Below, in pieces: positions 1 through 8,040 of a DNA stretch of 64,000 bases. A program made the translations under genes and the position numbers. Origin of the DNA: JANOSH01 sp031415695 (GTDB taxonomy: Bacteria > Actinomycetota > Acidimicrobiia > Acidimicrobiales > Ilumatobacteraceae); the NCBI GenBank assembly GCA_031415695.1, contig JANOSH010000014.1:1-64000 (forward strand). The letters are read 5' to 3'. Every line of letters starts with the position of its first letter. Within the stretch, counting starts at the first letter, position 1. The notes below the pieces were generated by a model. That model was not told the origin of the DNA. It worked only from the letters and a program-made list of their open reading frames with translations, and searched no databases.

Positions 1-258
1 CGCTTTTCCTGTTTCGTACGCGGTTCTGAACTTTGTTCGAAGGTCCATCACATGGATAACAACGAACGTGTCACCTTCCTCAATCCCGCCAACTTCGAAT
101 GCTCGTCCGGTTTCATCGTCGCCGAGGTACATCAAGAGGTAACCAGCGCCAGCCGGGCGGTCGACTTGTAGGACTGCATACGCGTGCTCCAGAGCGTGTA
201 CAGCTCGAGCCCGACCTACCTTGTGCAGTCGCGCTGACTTTGTGAACCTCAACTTCAC
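1..258 (-). CDS. Small toxin-like protein, partial (runs off the left edge)
   Basis: The first 86 codons of a minus-strand gene are visible; the 3' end lies outside the window. The reading frame opens with GTG (VKLRFTKSARLHKVGRARA) and continues without a stop through GYLLMYLGDDETGRAFEV and DTFVVIHVMDLRTKFR. This layout (basic N-terminus, central acidic strand, a VIHVMDLR-type ending) resembles the small BrnT/DUF4258-like toxins found in actinobacterial accessory DNA, but that is by eye only. It is divergent from the gene at 344. No antitoxin partner is visible on its 5' side, so a partner would have to lie further left. A shorter TTG start two codons in is possible. Confidence 0.5.
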   Translation of the reverse strand, partial: MKLRFTKSARLHKVGRARAVHALEHAYAVLQVDRPAGAGYLLMYLGDDETGRAFEVGGIEEGDTFVVIHVMDLRTKFRTAYETGKA

Positions 259-343
259 CCAATGATTGTGCACGACACAAATCTCACTGTCAAGAGGAGC
301 AGCCTCGTCTACGCCGCCGGCGTCGACCCACCAGACGACATGT

Positions 344-769
344 ATGAGCGACCCCCGAGCCCGCATCACCCAAGCCCGCCGTGAACTCTCCATCGGCCCG
401 CCACCAACCCGGCCCGACGTAGCCGTCACGATGCCGGGTACGCCATTGGCTCCGCTGCCCGGCAAGACCCACGGACGGAAACGATCCGTCGGCCTGCACC
501 TACCCGGCCCGGTCTGCGACTACATCCGCCAACAAGCTGCGTCCCAAGGCACGACACTCGCTGACATCGTGCTCACCGCCGTCGAGAACTATCCACCCGA
601 GGTAACCACGAGACGGCGGCCGGGAATCCGCCGCAACCTCGACCAACCACGAACCCTGTTCATCCTTCTCACGACCACCGAAGCAGACACGCTCGCCCGC
701 CAAGCCGCACACGCCGGAACCTCCATGTCGGCGATCGTCACCGGCGCGTTCGACGTACCACGGTCCTAA
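344..769 (+). CDS. Putative DNA-binding protein with two ribbon-helix-helix-like segments
   Basis: A 141-residue protein of unknown function. I chose the ATG at 344 (MSDPRARITQARREL); the frame stays open upstream to a TTG at 266, but that part is Ser/Thr-rich and unlike a domain. The N-terminal 45 residues are Pro-rich. Two later segments have the same shape, a short hydrophobic strand followed by two helices: KRSVGLHLPGPVCDYIRQQA at about 45-80 and RTLFILLTTTEADTLARQAA at about 103-135. That is the ribbon-helix-helix pattern of CopG/Arc proteins, so a tandem RHH regulator, for example of a plasmid or conjugative element, is a reasonable guess. The function is inferred, not shown. Confidence 0.5.
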   Translation: MSDPRARITQARRELSIGPPPTRPDVAVTMPGTPLAPLPGKTHGRKRSVGLHLPGPVCDYIRQQAASQGTTLADIVLTAVENYPPEVTTRRRPGIRRNLDQPRTLFILLTTTEADTLARQAAHAGTSMSAIVTGAFDVPRS

Positions 770-773
770 CAAC

Positions 774-1386
774 TTGTACACAACAAACAAGGCCGTGGCC
801 GTGGCCGTAGCTGCGGCCGTCTACACCAGCATGTCGGCATCACTGCCCATTCGATTCATGCAGGCCACGAGATGGCATAGGATTACGGCGCACTGGGGGG
901 CCAGCGTCTACGAAGAGTTTCGTCGGTTACGCGTCGCCAGAACGCCTTGTGGAGGCGCTTCGCTTGGTGGTCCGATCTAGTGTCTGTTGGCGGCTGTCCG
1001 AAAAACGGGTCGGGCGACAACAGCCAGGCGCCTCGGAAGAAAGCGCTTATGCCGACTAGAGATTTCCCGGTGCGGTCTGGCGAGGACAGCCAATGGGGCT
1101 GGGGCAAAGTGCAGGGGACACAGATCCAGACAATATCTTGACCAACGGGCCCATCGCTAGAGCCGGAAAGTCTCTCGGCCGTTTGCACTCTGATGGTGAA
1201 CACCCCTACGAGCGTGGGGAGCACCTCGTCAAGTCGGCGGCCGAAGGTGACGGACTGGGAAGACCCCCACGAGGGTGGGATGACGGATGGCCACGTCACA
1301 ACACCCACCCGCAACCAGGAACACCCCCATGTGAGAACACGATTTTTGATTTGGCCGTGAGTTGCCGAATGAACAAAGGGTTGTTT
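774..1386. other. 613-bp stretch without a convincing gene
   Basis: I see no supported protein gene here. Positions 791-820 carry four GGCCGT hexamers, a simple repeat. Positions 1198-1342 carry the CRISPR-like repeats described separately. The 143-codon minus-strand frame across 883-1314 runs through those repeats, so I regard it as spurious. The AT-rich stretch 1340-1386 (gattttt, ttgttttt) follows the last repeat and sits next to the 3' end of the pseudogene at 1387. Confidence 0.5.
1198..1342 (+). CRISPR. Degenerate type I-E-like CRISPR relic, three repeats and two spacers
   Basis: Three related units start at 1198, 1259 and 1319, giving periods of 61 and 60 bp, as in type I-E arrays with 28-bp repeats and 32-33-bp spacers. 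Unit 1 (1198-1225) begins GAACACCCCTACGAGCG and ends TGGGGAGCACC. Unit 2 (1259-1286) begins GAAGACCCCCACGAGGG and ends TGGGATGACGG. Unit 3 begins GAACACCCCCATG and then diverges, as a terminal repeat often does. The units have the CCCC...GGGG dyad typical of I-E repeats; in unit 2, CCCAC and GTGGG form a perfect 5-bp stem. Spacers are 1226-1258 and 1287-1318. No cas gene is in the window. Only three imperfect units are present, so this is a relic or a coincidence. Confidence 0.45.
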
Positions 1387-2281
1387 TTAGGTGTTACTCA
1401 GGTGATCGAGGTCGAGAGCGTCGGTGGAAAGGTAGAGCGCTTCGCTCAGGTCGTTGAGTGTCGCGATGGTTCCTGAGATTGCGCCGATTGTGTCGGCTGG
1501 GATGCAGAGCTTGGTCCATCGGTCGGCGACTTCGTTCCAGAGCGCGAGCCGTCGGGGCGCGGAGGTCTCCTCTCCCAGTGCCGCGTGAAGGGCGTCGTCG
1601 GTTAGCGACCTGACGACGTGACCGGTCACGTCGTGCTCGCTTGTTGGCAGCGATGCTGTGTCGACGATGAAGATCAACTCGATCTCCATGTTCGGTGACT
1701 CCCAGCTTGGTATCGCACGGGCGCGTATCTCGGTGACTTCATCGACGCGATGACCTTCGGAACTGTTCCGACCGGCGCGCTTCGTGAATCGCTTCGCGAG
1801 TGGTGCGACAACATTGTTGAAGTCATCGGGGAACGCGAACCTTCCGAAATGACGTTCGGCTGCGCGCCCAAATTTTCTGATCTCCACGTCATTGCGGCAT
1901 CCTCGCTGCATGAACCGGCCGACGAGGACACTCTTTTCGACGGTGGTGAGTTGGTCGAGATCAACGAAGGCACCATCGCCGGCGCCCGGCAAGCGCGGCC
2001 GTTGCGTCGTCGGGTTTGACGATCGGTGCGATGACGAGTTGCGGGCGGCTGCCGCAGTGCCGCACAACATCGCACGTTTGGCTCACGATGGCCACAAGGT
2101 CGTGTTCGTCTGCAGCGATCCGACTCGCCGAGTCGCTCGGGTCACGACTAAGTGGAAGCTCGGCCGACGTCACTCGTAGCAGCGGGATTCTTGTGCCTTC
2201 GAAGATGTCGCCTTGCTGCCAATTCGCAGTTTCAGCGTTGACGCGTTCGAGGTCGCCCGGCTTCGGTTTCCAACCGGTCAT
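1387..2281 (-). pseudogene. QTCD-motif protein, third gene of a TIGR04255 module, frameshifted
   Basis: Two minus-strand frames make one protein of about 295 residues. The N-terminal part starts at ATG 2281 (MTGWKPKPGDLERVNAETAN) and carries GDIFEGTRIPLL and LVAIVSQTCDVVR. It stops at 1961 in its own frame. The natural continuation is in another frame from about 1985 and reads FVDLDQLTTVEKSVLVGRF, ending at 1387. The break is in the sequence around 1975-1990. The Gly-Asp-Ile and Gln-Thr-Cys-Asp motifs recur in an uncharacterised family; I know no activity for it. The gene lies 9 bp after the HTH gene and is probably cotranscribed with it and the TIGR04255 gene. Confidence 0.6.
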
Positions 2282-2290
2282 CGCGATTGG

Positions 2291-2818
2291 CTACTCGCCC
2301 GGTAACTGCCACTCGGCACCGGTCAACTGCCGCCCGCGGATCATCGGAGCATCGACGGTGCCGCCTAGGAGGTCGGCGGCTTTCGAAGGCGAACTGACCT
2401 GTGTGTCAGCAAGTAGTCGAGCGAAGAGTGACGGTGCGGCAGGGTTGCCTGAAAAGAGCCGATGATGATTCACCGCCGTGCTCATGTCGGGAAGGCCGAG
2501 ACGATTTTCTACAGCGGTGAGGCGGTCGAGGTTTCGGGTCCTGACTGGGTTCCCCGCTACCCATGCGTGAACGGACCGACGCGATACACCTAGGAGGGCT
2601 GCGACCTGATCCCACGTCAATGCCCAATTTACTTTGAGGCGTCCGATGCGTGCAGCTGTGCTGGTGGGATCGGGTATGGGAACCGAGTTGCCGTTCGTCG
2701 TGCCGCTAGCGAACCAGACGGTGCGCGCAAAACCTGCTGACAACGGAGCAGCTAGCGCACCAGTCCCGAAGCTCGCGAAGACGCAAACGTTGCTCTGGCG
2801 AAGTGAGGTCACGGTCAC
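2291..2818 (-). CDS. HTH (XRE-like) protein of the TIGR04255 module
   Basis: A 175-residue protein. The GTG at 2818 overlaps the TGA of the upstream TIGR04255 gene by 4 nt (GTGA), which decides the start; longer frames would overlap that gene more deeply. Residues about 60-105 form a helix-turn-helix (LTWDQVAALLGVSRRSVHAW followed by NPVRTRNLDRLTAVENRLGL), close to the Cro/C1 type. The C-terminal part, including SLFARLLADTQ and DAPMIRGRQLTG, has no family I recognise. With the HTH in the middle of a three-gene operon, this is probably the regulator or DNA-contacting subunit of the module. The gene looks intact while its downstream neighbour is frameshifted. Confidence 0.65.
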   Translation of the reverse strand: MTVTSLRQSNVCVFASFGTGALAAPLSAGFARTVWFASGTTNGNSVPIPDPTSTAARIGRLKVNWALTWDQVAALLGVSRRSVHAWVAGNPVRTRNLDRLTAVENRLGLPDMSTAVNHHRLFSGNPAAPSLFARLLADTQVSSPSKAADLLGGTVDAPMIRGRQLTGAEWQLPGE

Positions 2819-3609
2819 AGCTTTCCTCCTTTTGATCGCAACAACTCGTCGGTCGTTGCCCACCGGAACGCACGATATGTCGCGTCGCATAGGTCTGCGG
2901 TGCGTTTAGCGATTTGTGCGGAGTCGAGTATGCCGCCTTCCAAGCTGAACGCGTCCGAGTCCAAAATCCATGACGGTGTCGCCGCGGCCGGCACGTCGGG
3001 TGTAACAGACAGGTTCGCTGGCAGGATCCCCCACCGAACGGTCAGCCCGGTTTCCAAGCCGGTGTCGAACTGTGCCTCGTTCAACGAATGCACCAACGCG
3101 GCCTCGCCGGCGAGGCCAAGCCCACGCGCGCCGAGAGCCGGAGCCCGGACCAAATCCTCAAGTCGGTCAAAGTCTGGTCCTTCGAGCCGGTTCACGTACC
3201 TCGCGCCCAACCGCTGCCACGGCGTCGATGCGCCGACGACTGCGGCCAGCGCGTCGACCGCGCTTGCTACTCGTGTGACGAGATCGGTGCGGCTCGTGTA
3301 GACCGACGTGTCGATCGCCAGGAAACCCGCGGCCAAGGTCAGGACCCAACCGTCGGCTGACGAGAACTGAAAGAGCTGCTCTCCGCTACCCAACTGGGTC
3401 ACGCCATCAGGGCCCAGGATCAACTGCATCGCTTGGTGCTTCGAGAAGTTTGGGTACTCGCCGCGGATGTGATCCTGGAACTGGGCCACCTGTGAATCTT
3501 CGATCAGAGACAACACCGGCCCGAAACGGAGTTGGACAAGAGCCCGCACGATCGGCGGTTCAGTAAGTGCTACCTCCATGGCCTCAGCGAAAGGGGAAGT
3601 CATCGGCAT
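2815..3609 (-). CDS. TIGR04255 family protein
   Basis: A 264-residue protein starting at ATG 3609 (MPMTSPFAEAMEVALTEPPI). The N-terminal strand EPPIVRALVQLRFGPVLSLI, the middle LGARYVNRLEGPDFDRLEDL and the C-terminal AIDTSVYTSRTDL and DATYRAFRWATTDELLRS match my recollection of TIGR04255. That is a sporadically distributed family of about 250 residues with no known biochemical activity, often next to a small HTH gene. Here it is the first gene of a three-gene minus-strand operon (TIGR04255, HTH, QTCD) with overlaps or tiny gaps. The patchy distribution and accessory location suggest a conflict or defence role; that is inference. The 214 bp upstream hold no gene and probably the promoter. Confidence 0.7.
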   Translation of the reverse strand: MPMTSPFAEAMEVALTEPPIVRALVQLRFGPVLSLIEDSQVAQFQDHIRGEYPNFSKHQAMQLILGPDGVTQLGSGEQLFQFSSADGWVLTLAAGFLAIDTSVYTSRTDLVTRVASAVDALAAVVGASTPWQRLGARYVNRLEGPDFDRLEDLVRAPALGARGLGLAGEAALVHSLNEAQFDTGLETGLTVRWGILPANLSVTPDVPAAATPSWILDSDAFSLEGGILDSAQIAKRTADLCDATYRAFRWATTDELLRSKGGKL

Positions 3610-3823
3610 ACTTCACACCTAACTTCACACATACCGTTATTGTCGGCGGTCGGAACACCTGAGTCAAGCCAAACCTCGGATTTGGTTCTTTTGGAGTGCC
3701 GTCGGCAGGGCTACCGCCCATCAATGACGGCAGCTTCCTGTTCCTGCAGCACATGATCTCGAAGATGAAACGACCCGACGATGGATTGCAGAAAACAGGT
3801 CCGAACCGTACAAAACTCGAACG

Positions 3824-4633
3824 TTAGGAATGAAGGCCCTTGCAGCGCCGCTTCTGGCAGACGTTACATGGTTGGGGGCCCTCTAAGCGGCTAAGCCTCA
3901 CGAGGGGGAGGCTGCCTAAAACCGATAAACGGCATGTCCAGGTAGCAGGGCGTTGTTCGGCCCCCAGCCAATGTTCATGAAACGGGCGACGACGACGGGT
4001 AGGACGACCGCTTCCTGCGTCTTCCAATGCCCAGGTCGCGCTGAAGATGGCGGCGCCGGTGGCGAACGTATCGTCGAACACGAGGAGTCGCTGGCCCGAC
4101 ACGTCGCTAGTTACTCGGTACGCCCCACTGGTGGCAGCTCTGTGGTCGACATGGTGGACGGGGGCGAGGAGCATGCGACGATAGGGCTTGAGTGACGCCA
4201 CCCAATCGATGATCAGCGCAGAAGCATCACGGTTCGGTGATGGGACGGTTACGACCGCGTCGAACTCGCCGAGGCAGCCATGATGGCTTTCGACGAAGAG
4301 CGAGACGATCGCAGCGAGGACCTTGGTGTGCCGCCGGGTCTCTTGATCGGTGAAACCGCCTTTGTGGCCTCGAAGGATCTTGTGAAGCTGGGAGTTTCTG
4401 ACGCACATCGCCATCGGCAGGACAAGCGGGACGGGTCTGGTTGCAGCCTGCGTCGTGCACGGCCGACACCTCAGTGCCCCCTGTTCGCAGCCTGATCGGC
4501 AGACGTCGCAGACACCAAAGAGCACGGCTGGTACTGGGATGAGTGTCGGCCGAACCGGCCGGAGGATCTCGTCGCGTCGCTGTTTGCGTTCGTCGTCAGA
4601 CGAGGGCATCTGCGGTGTCGAGGAGGTCGGCAT
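3824..4633 (-). CDS. ComF-like phosphoribosyltransferase paired with DprA; C-terminus probably frameshifted
   Basis: The ATG at 4633 overlaps the 3' end of the dprA-like gene by 38 nt, so the two are translationally linked. Residues about 42-58 form a Cys cluster, CDVCRSGCEQGALRCRPC, like the zinc finger of ComF proteins. Residues about 185-195 carry the PRPP-binding loop RLLVFDDTFATGA, the hallmark of type I phosphoribosyltransferases. After WALEDAGSG the frame becomes Arg-rich and unlike the family. A different frame in the same place reads VVVARFMNIGWGPNN, which fits much better. So the C-terminal third is probably disrupted near 4020 and perhaps again near 3920. The protein is likely an intracellular PRTase acting with DprA; its substrate is unknown. 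Confidence 0.65.
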   Translation of the reverse strand: MPTSSTPQMPSSDDERKQRRDEILRPVRPTLIPVPAVLFGVCDVCRSGCEQGALRCRPCTTQAATRPVPLVLPMAMCVRNSQLHKILRGHKGGFTDQETRRHTKVLAAIVSLFVESHHGCLGEFDAVVTVPSPNRDASALIIDWVASLKPYRRMLLAPVHHVDHRAATSGAYRVTSDVSGQRLLVFDDTFATGAAIFSATWALEDAGSGRPTRRRRPFHEHWLGAEQRPATWTCRLSVLGSLPLVRLSRLEGPQPCNVCQKRRCKGLHS

Positions 4634-5504
4634 CGATGGCGTGCAGAATCTGATCGATGTCGGAGAGCACCGTTACGGCGGGGTTCGTGGCTAGCTCTCT
4701 CGCCCATTCCTGATGTGTGACGAGACGATCGAGCAGAAACACGCGCCGGCCGTGATTCAGCGCGTCGAGCGCTTGAAGCTTCGCGCCCGAGGTAGGCCCG
4801 GCCTCGACCACAATCGTTGCCAGCGACAGCCCAGATGTGGTGCGGTTTCGCAGCGGGTAGGTCCAGCTCGTGGGCTTCTGATCCGGCCAGAATTGCGACA
4901 CAACAGCGCCGCAGCGAACGATCGTGCGGGCCAACGCGCCGCGGTCACCGCTTATCGCAGGCATGATGCCCTGGCCAAGCACGGCAATCGTTCGCCCACC
5001 GGCGTTTATCGCGCCTGCGTGCGCGGCCGAGTCGATACCCGCAGCGAGTCCGGATACGATCGTGACCCCTCGTTCGGCGAGTTCTTTTGCAAGCCTAATG
5101 GCCGCCGACCGTCCGGCATCTGACGGTTCGCGAGTCCCGACGATTGCTACGGCGCGCGTGTCGGCAGGAACAAATGCGCCTCGGACAAACAGTATCGGTG
5201 GCCGATCGTGAACGAGGCGGAGGTTGAGCGGGTAGTCGTCCTCGCAGAGCACAACGGCCCGCACACCATCAGTGTTTAGTACGTCGAGGCGAGTTAGCCA
5301 TCGGTCGATGTCATCGTGGGTGACCGCTGATCGAGCCGCGCCGAGGTGTTGAGCACCATCTAGTGACGTGAGGTCCGCCTCGAACACATCTGCGCAGAAG
5401 GCCTCAAAGGCGTCGGCGATCTCACGAACGTGCCGGTCGCCCATGTGCGGTGATGCCTTAGCTGCCAGCGCCAGAAGCTGGGCCCTCATTCTGCTTTCCA
5501 CCAA
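4596..5504 (-). CDS. DprA-like Rossmann-fold protein
   Basis: A 302-residue protein with the DprA/Smf core. The motifs VAIVGTREPSDAG, VTIVSGLAAGIDSAAHAGAI, RTIAVLGQGIMPAI and YPLRNRTTSGLSLATIVVEA follow the DprA order and contain the nucleotide- or DNA-binding Gly loops. The N-terminal 100 residues are helical, as in the SAM-like region of DprA. Classical DprA loads RecA on incoming single-stranded DNA during transformation. Here the gene is not next to topA or rnhB but next to a ComF-like PRTase. That pairing has been proposed in comparative genomics as a separate conflict-type system. GTG/TTG alternatives exist near the start, but MVESRMRAQLL is reasonable. The frame is intact. Confidence 0.8.
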   Translation of the reverse strand: MVESRMRAQLLALAAKASPHMGDRHVREIADAFEAFCADVFEADLTSLDGAQHLGAARSAVTHDDIDRWLTRLDVLNTDGVRAVVLCEDDYPLNLRLVHDRPPILFVRGAFVPADTRAVAIVGTREPSDAGRSAAIRLAKELAERGVTIVSGLAAGIDSAAHAGAINAGGRTIAVLGQGIMPAISGDRGALARTIVRCGAVVSQFWPDQKPTSWTYPLRNRTTSGLSLATIVVEAGPTSGAKLQALDALNHGRRVFLLDRLVTHQEWARELATNPAVTVLSDIDQILHAIDADLLDTADALV

Positions 5505-5659
5505 GCACCACCTCCATCGAACATATGTTCTAGTGCACTGGTCTCATGCTCTGCGCTCACTAACGAGAATCCTCACTGCGCGCCTCGCCCGTTCCGGTCT
5601 TACGCTCACCAGGCGACATGAATGAGCGATCACGCCGGCTACGAGTTGGGGTAGCGCTC

Positions 5660-6024
5660 TCACTTCGGCCGAGGTTCCGTGCCGAAGTACAAACGGACCC
5701 CTTCTGTGCGCGGTTCGACGACGATGTTCTCGTTGTACTGGATGATTGGAATCAACCGGTCCAGGTACTTGATCAAGAGGTCGGGGCCATCAGGCTCTTC
5801 AACCACAAGTCGGACATGCCAGCCGTACGGGAGGGCCTTGCGCCGTGCGGTGAATTCTCGATCATGCGTGACGAGGACTGCCCCTTCGTTGTTCGCGTAG
5901 ATCGTTTGTCATCGTCGTTCGCTGTGGCCCGTCGCGCTTGAGCGGTCGTCCATGCTTCGTGTCCCAGTTGGGCGAGGCGCTGGACGCAGCGGGCATCGAC
6001 GTTGTGATCGAGGTAAAACCTCAC
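5660..6024 (-). pseudogene. PIN-like DUF5615-type toxin, frameshifted
   Basis: The toxin of a DUF433 module. It starts at GTG 6024, seven bases after the antitoxin stop, with RFYLDHNVDARCVQRLAQLG, the first acidic strand of DUF5615/Mut7-C-type PIN proteins. After RRATANDDD the frame goes wrong. Removing one frame step at about 5905 restores IYANNEGAVLVTHDREFTAR, with the second acidic motif THDREF, and continues to KYLDRLIPIIQYNENI and a stop at 5660. One missing C in the sequence gacgatgacaaacg would explain it. The reconstructed length is about 121 residues, normal for the family. The enzyme would be a ribonuclease-like toxin; this copy cannot be made intact without frameshifting. Confidence 0.75.
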
Positions 6025-6031
6025 GTGCGGG

Positions 6032-6658
6032 TCAGCTGGCTTTGGCTAGATCGACACCCGCAAGTGCGATGTCGGACTCCGTAAGGTCAGGGAAGGCTTC
6101 GAGAATTTCGGGCACTGGGATGCCTCGCTTCAGGTACGCCGCCACCGTTGCCACGGCTATGCGGGTACCGGCAAAGACAGGCTTGTGCCCAAGAGACGAG
6201 CGGCGCTGCTCGAGACGGCCCTCCTGCTCGGCAGGTCGCTGAAGGCTCGTTCGAGTGCTAAGCCGGATCTGATCGAGGTTGATCACCTCGGTCAGAACAT
6301 TCTGACTTGGCTCTCTGGCGCCGACCCAACCACCGTCGGGGAACCCCACAAAGACCTCGGTTCCACTGGTCCCCCAGTTCAAGGAGGCAAGCGGCTTGGG
6401 ATGTACCGACGAGCGTACGGATTCAACGACACGCCTGATGACCCGAATCTCAATCCCACGATCCTCGAGGGCCCGAACGACTTTGCCCTGGACCAGGTCT
6501 TCAAGCGTGTACGTCCAAAAGTCGCGCGCGCCAAGCGCGCTGATGGTCGACGGGTTTACGAGTCCGCTGCCATTCCAGCGCCGCAACCGTTGATCGGTCA
6601 CGCCGATCACCTCGGCGGCCATTCGCCTCGTCACGCCGATGCGTTCGTCAGATCCCAT
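6032..6658 (-). CDS. DUF433 antitoxin with N-terminal MerR-like HTH
   Basis: A 208-residue protein. Residues about 8-55 form a winged HTH of MerR type (RRMAAEVIGVTDQRLRRWNG, then FWTYTLEDLVQGKVVRALED). The C-terminal 60 residues are the DUF433 domain (KPVFAGTRIAVATVAAYLKR, then EILEAFPDLTESDIALAGVD). This architecture is the usual antitoxin of DUF5615 PIN-like toxins: DUF433 neutralises the toxin and the HTH represses the operon. It ends 7 bp before the toxin start. The metallophosphoesterase gene at 6841 is divergent, so 6659-6840 probably holds promoters for both. I used ATG 6658; ATG 6622 is an alternative. The antitoxin frame is intact although the toxin is broken, as expected when a toxin decays first. 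Confidence 0.8.
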   Translation of the reverse strand: MGSDERIGVTRRMAAEVIGVTDQRLRRWNGSGLVNPSTISALGARDFWTYTLEDLVQGKVVRALEDRGIEIRVIRRVVESVRSSVHPKPLASLNWGTSGTEVFVGFPDGGWVGAREPSQNVLTEVINLDQIRLSTRTSLQRPAEQEGRLEQRRSSLGHKPVFAGTRIAVATVAAYLKRGIPVPEILEAFPDLTESDIALAGVDLAKAS

Positions 6659-6840
6659 GTCCCCATTGTGCCTTGTTGAGTCAAGACTGTGTGCTCATCC
6701 ACGGACCGGGTCAGCCGAACCTGGAGGACAGCGACGCTGCTGACGTCTGGCCGATCATCGGCTGGTTGCTGCCGACCGAGAGCGCGTGATCATTCCAAAT
6801 TCGTCCGCAGCCGTGCACGACTCATGCCACCATTGGGCCC

Positions 6841-7652
6841 ATGTCGCGAAGCCGGGCTCCAGATCCATCGGGAGACTCGGAGCGTCTGCTGATTGCTGGC
6901 GACACGCACGGCAACCTCGACTGGATCCGAACGCTTTGCAAGCTGGCGGCCCGCCACGGCTGCTGTGGTGTGGAGCAACTGGGCGATTTCGGGTTCTGGC
7001 CGGACCAGTACGAACTGCGGTCGAATGATCGTCTGGTTATCAATGACCGGTGGCTGAACGCGGTCGCTGGAACGGCCGAGCTCCACAAGATCTGGTGGCG
7101 CGTGATCGACGGCAATCATGACGCCCACCAGTTGGCTCGTGATGCGTTCCCGGCCGGCGGTAACGGCGTGAGACCGATTCGTGATGGTGTGCTCGACTGG
7201 GCGGACCGTGGTGCCGTCTGGACTTGGTGCGGGGTCCGTTTCGGCGCTCTCGGCGGTGCCGTGTCAATCGATAAGGAATGGCGGACCGACGGGCTTTCCT
7301 GGTGGCGACCGAGGAGATCACGGACCTTGAGGTGGACGCGCTGTTTGATCGAGCCCGGCCAGCCGGCATCGACGTGCTGTTCACGCATGACGATCCGAGT
7401 CTGCCCGATGGGATTTCCCCGTTGTCGAACCCGTTGATACGTGCGGCATGTGATCGCTCACTGCAACAGGTAGCGCGTGCCGTCGATGAACTCGCCCCGA
7501 AACTGTTACTACACGGGCACTACCACAAGCGCTACTCGGGCCTCTACGGACACACTCGAATCGAGGGTCTGGCCAGCGACGAGCAGTCGTCTCGCCAAGG
7601 CGAACCATGGTGCATCCTCGAACTGCCATCGTTGGCGGTGGTCAGCCGGTAA
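6841..7652 (+). pseudogene. Calcineurin-like metallophosphoesterase, single-base frameshift
   Basis: Two plus-strand frames together give a protein of about 270 residues. The first starts at ATG 6841 and carries metal-binding motifs in order: IAGDTHGN, QLGDFGFWP and VIDGNHDAHQ, then GALGGAVSIDKEWRTDGLSWW. The second frame continues with EEITDLEVDALFDRARPAG, the LFTHDDP motif and LLHGHYHKRYSG, and stops at 7652. The break is at about 7300 in tggtggcgacc; one extra C would give WWPTEE and join the parts. All five metallophosphatase motifs are present. Such proteins hydrolyse phosphoesters with two bound metals; the substrate here is unknown. It lies between two toxin-antitoxin modules. Confidence 0.8.
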
Positions 7653-7679
7653 CGACAAAACGTCGGACAGTCAGACGGG

Positions 7680-7905
7680 GGGCCCTCGAAACGGTGCACC
7701 AGGCCCACCACCTCTGCACAGCGCCGAACCCCTGTTCCCAGCCTGATCGACAGACATCCCGGTGTCGAGGAACGTCAGCATCGATGGCGTGCAGAAGCTG
7801 ATCGATGTCGGACGGCACCGTCACGGCCGGCTGCGTGGCTAGCTCTCGCCCATTCCTGATGCGTTTCGAGACGATCGAGCAAGAACACGCGGCGGCCGTG
7901 ATGCC
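7680..7905 (-). repeat. Diverged, shortened second copy of the dprA/PRTase junction
   Basis: This stretch resembles 4440-4765 on the same strand. Between 7770 and 7905 it matches the 3' end of the dprA-like gene at roughly 85-90 percent by eye (reading RIRNGRELATQPAVTV against the dprA EWARELATNPAVTV). Left of it, 7690-7760 matches the PRTase start region around DVCRSG...EQG. About 105 bp corresponding to roughly 4505-4610 is missing. A 2-bp loss in a tc-repeat (agctctcgccc against agctctctcgccc) also shifts the frame. It therefore encodes nothing useful and is the stump of a second dprA-PRTase locus. The right end abuts the truncated toxin at 7912. Confidence 0.7.
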
Positions 7906-7911
7906 GCGCAG

Positions 7912-8040
7912 CTACAGTGTGTCGGCGATCGTCTCGTCCTGTGGTACGCCGTAGTGCTCCGCGAGTGTGATGACACGTAAGCCAGCTAAGGGCAACAACG
8001 CTGGCACCTTGACGCGGCCGAGGCTGCGGTCGAGGAAAGG
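7912..8040 (-). pseudogene. N-terminal remnant of a second PIN-like toxin
   Basis: Directly after the stop of the second DUF433 gene, in the same frame, the sequence reads FLDRSLGRVKVPALLPLAGL, then RVITLAEHYGVPQDETIADT, then a stop at 7912. This is the start of a PIN-like toxin family that partners DUF433-type antitoxins (FLDRSLG...LAEHYG...DE). The start codon has been lost and about two thirds of the protein is missing. It was replaced by the dprA/PRTase-like fragment to its left. It cannot be functional. Confidence 0.7.

Noticed and set aside
791..820. GGCCGT hexamer repeat as a functional element
   Set aside because: Only four copies, one displaced; common in GC-rich DNA.
883..1314. 143-codon minus-strand open frame
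   Set aside because: It reads through the CRISPR-like repeats and has no family motif; repeats without stop codons in that frame explain the length.
5505..5659. A small gene between dprA and the DUF5615 toxin
   Set aside because: No frame of useful length with a start and ribosome site; treated as promoter and 3' end region.
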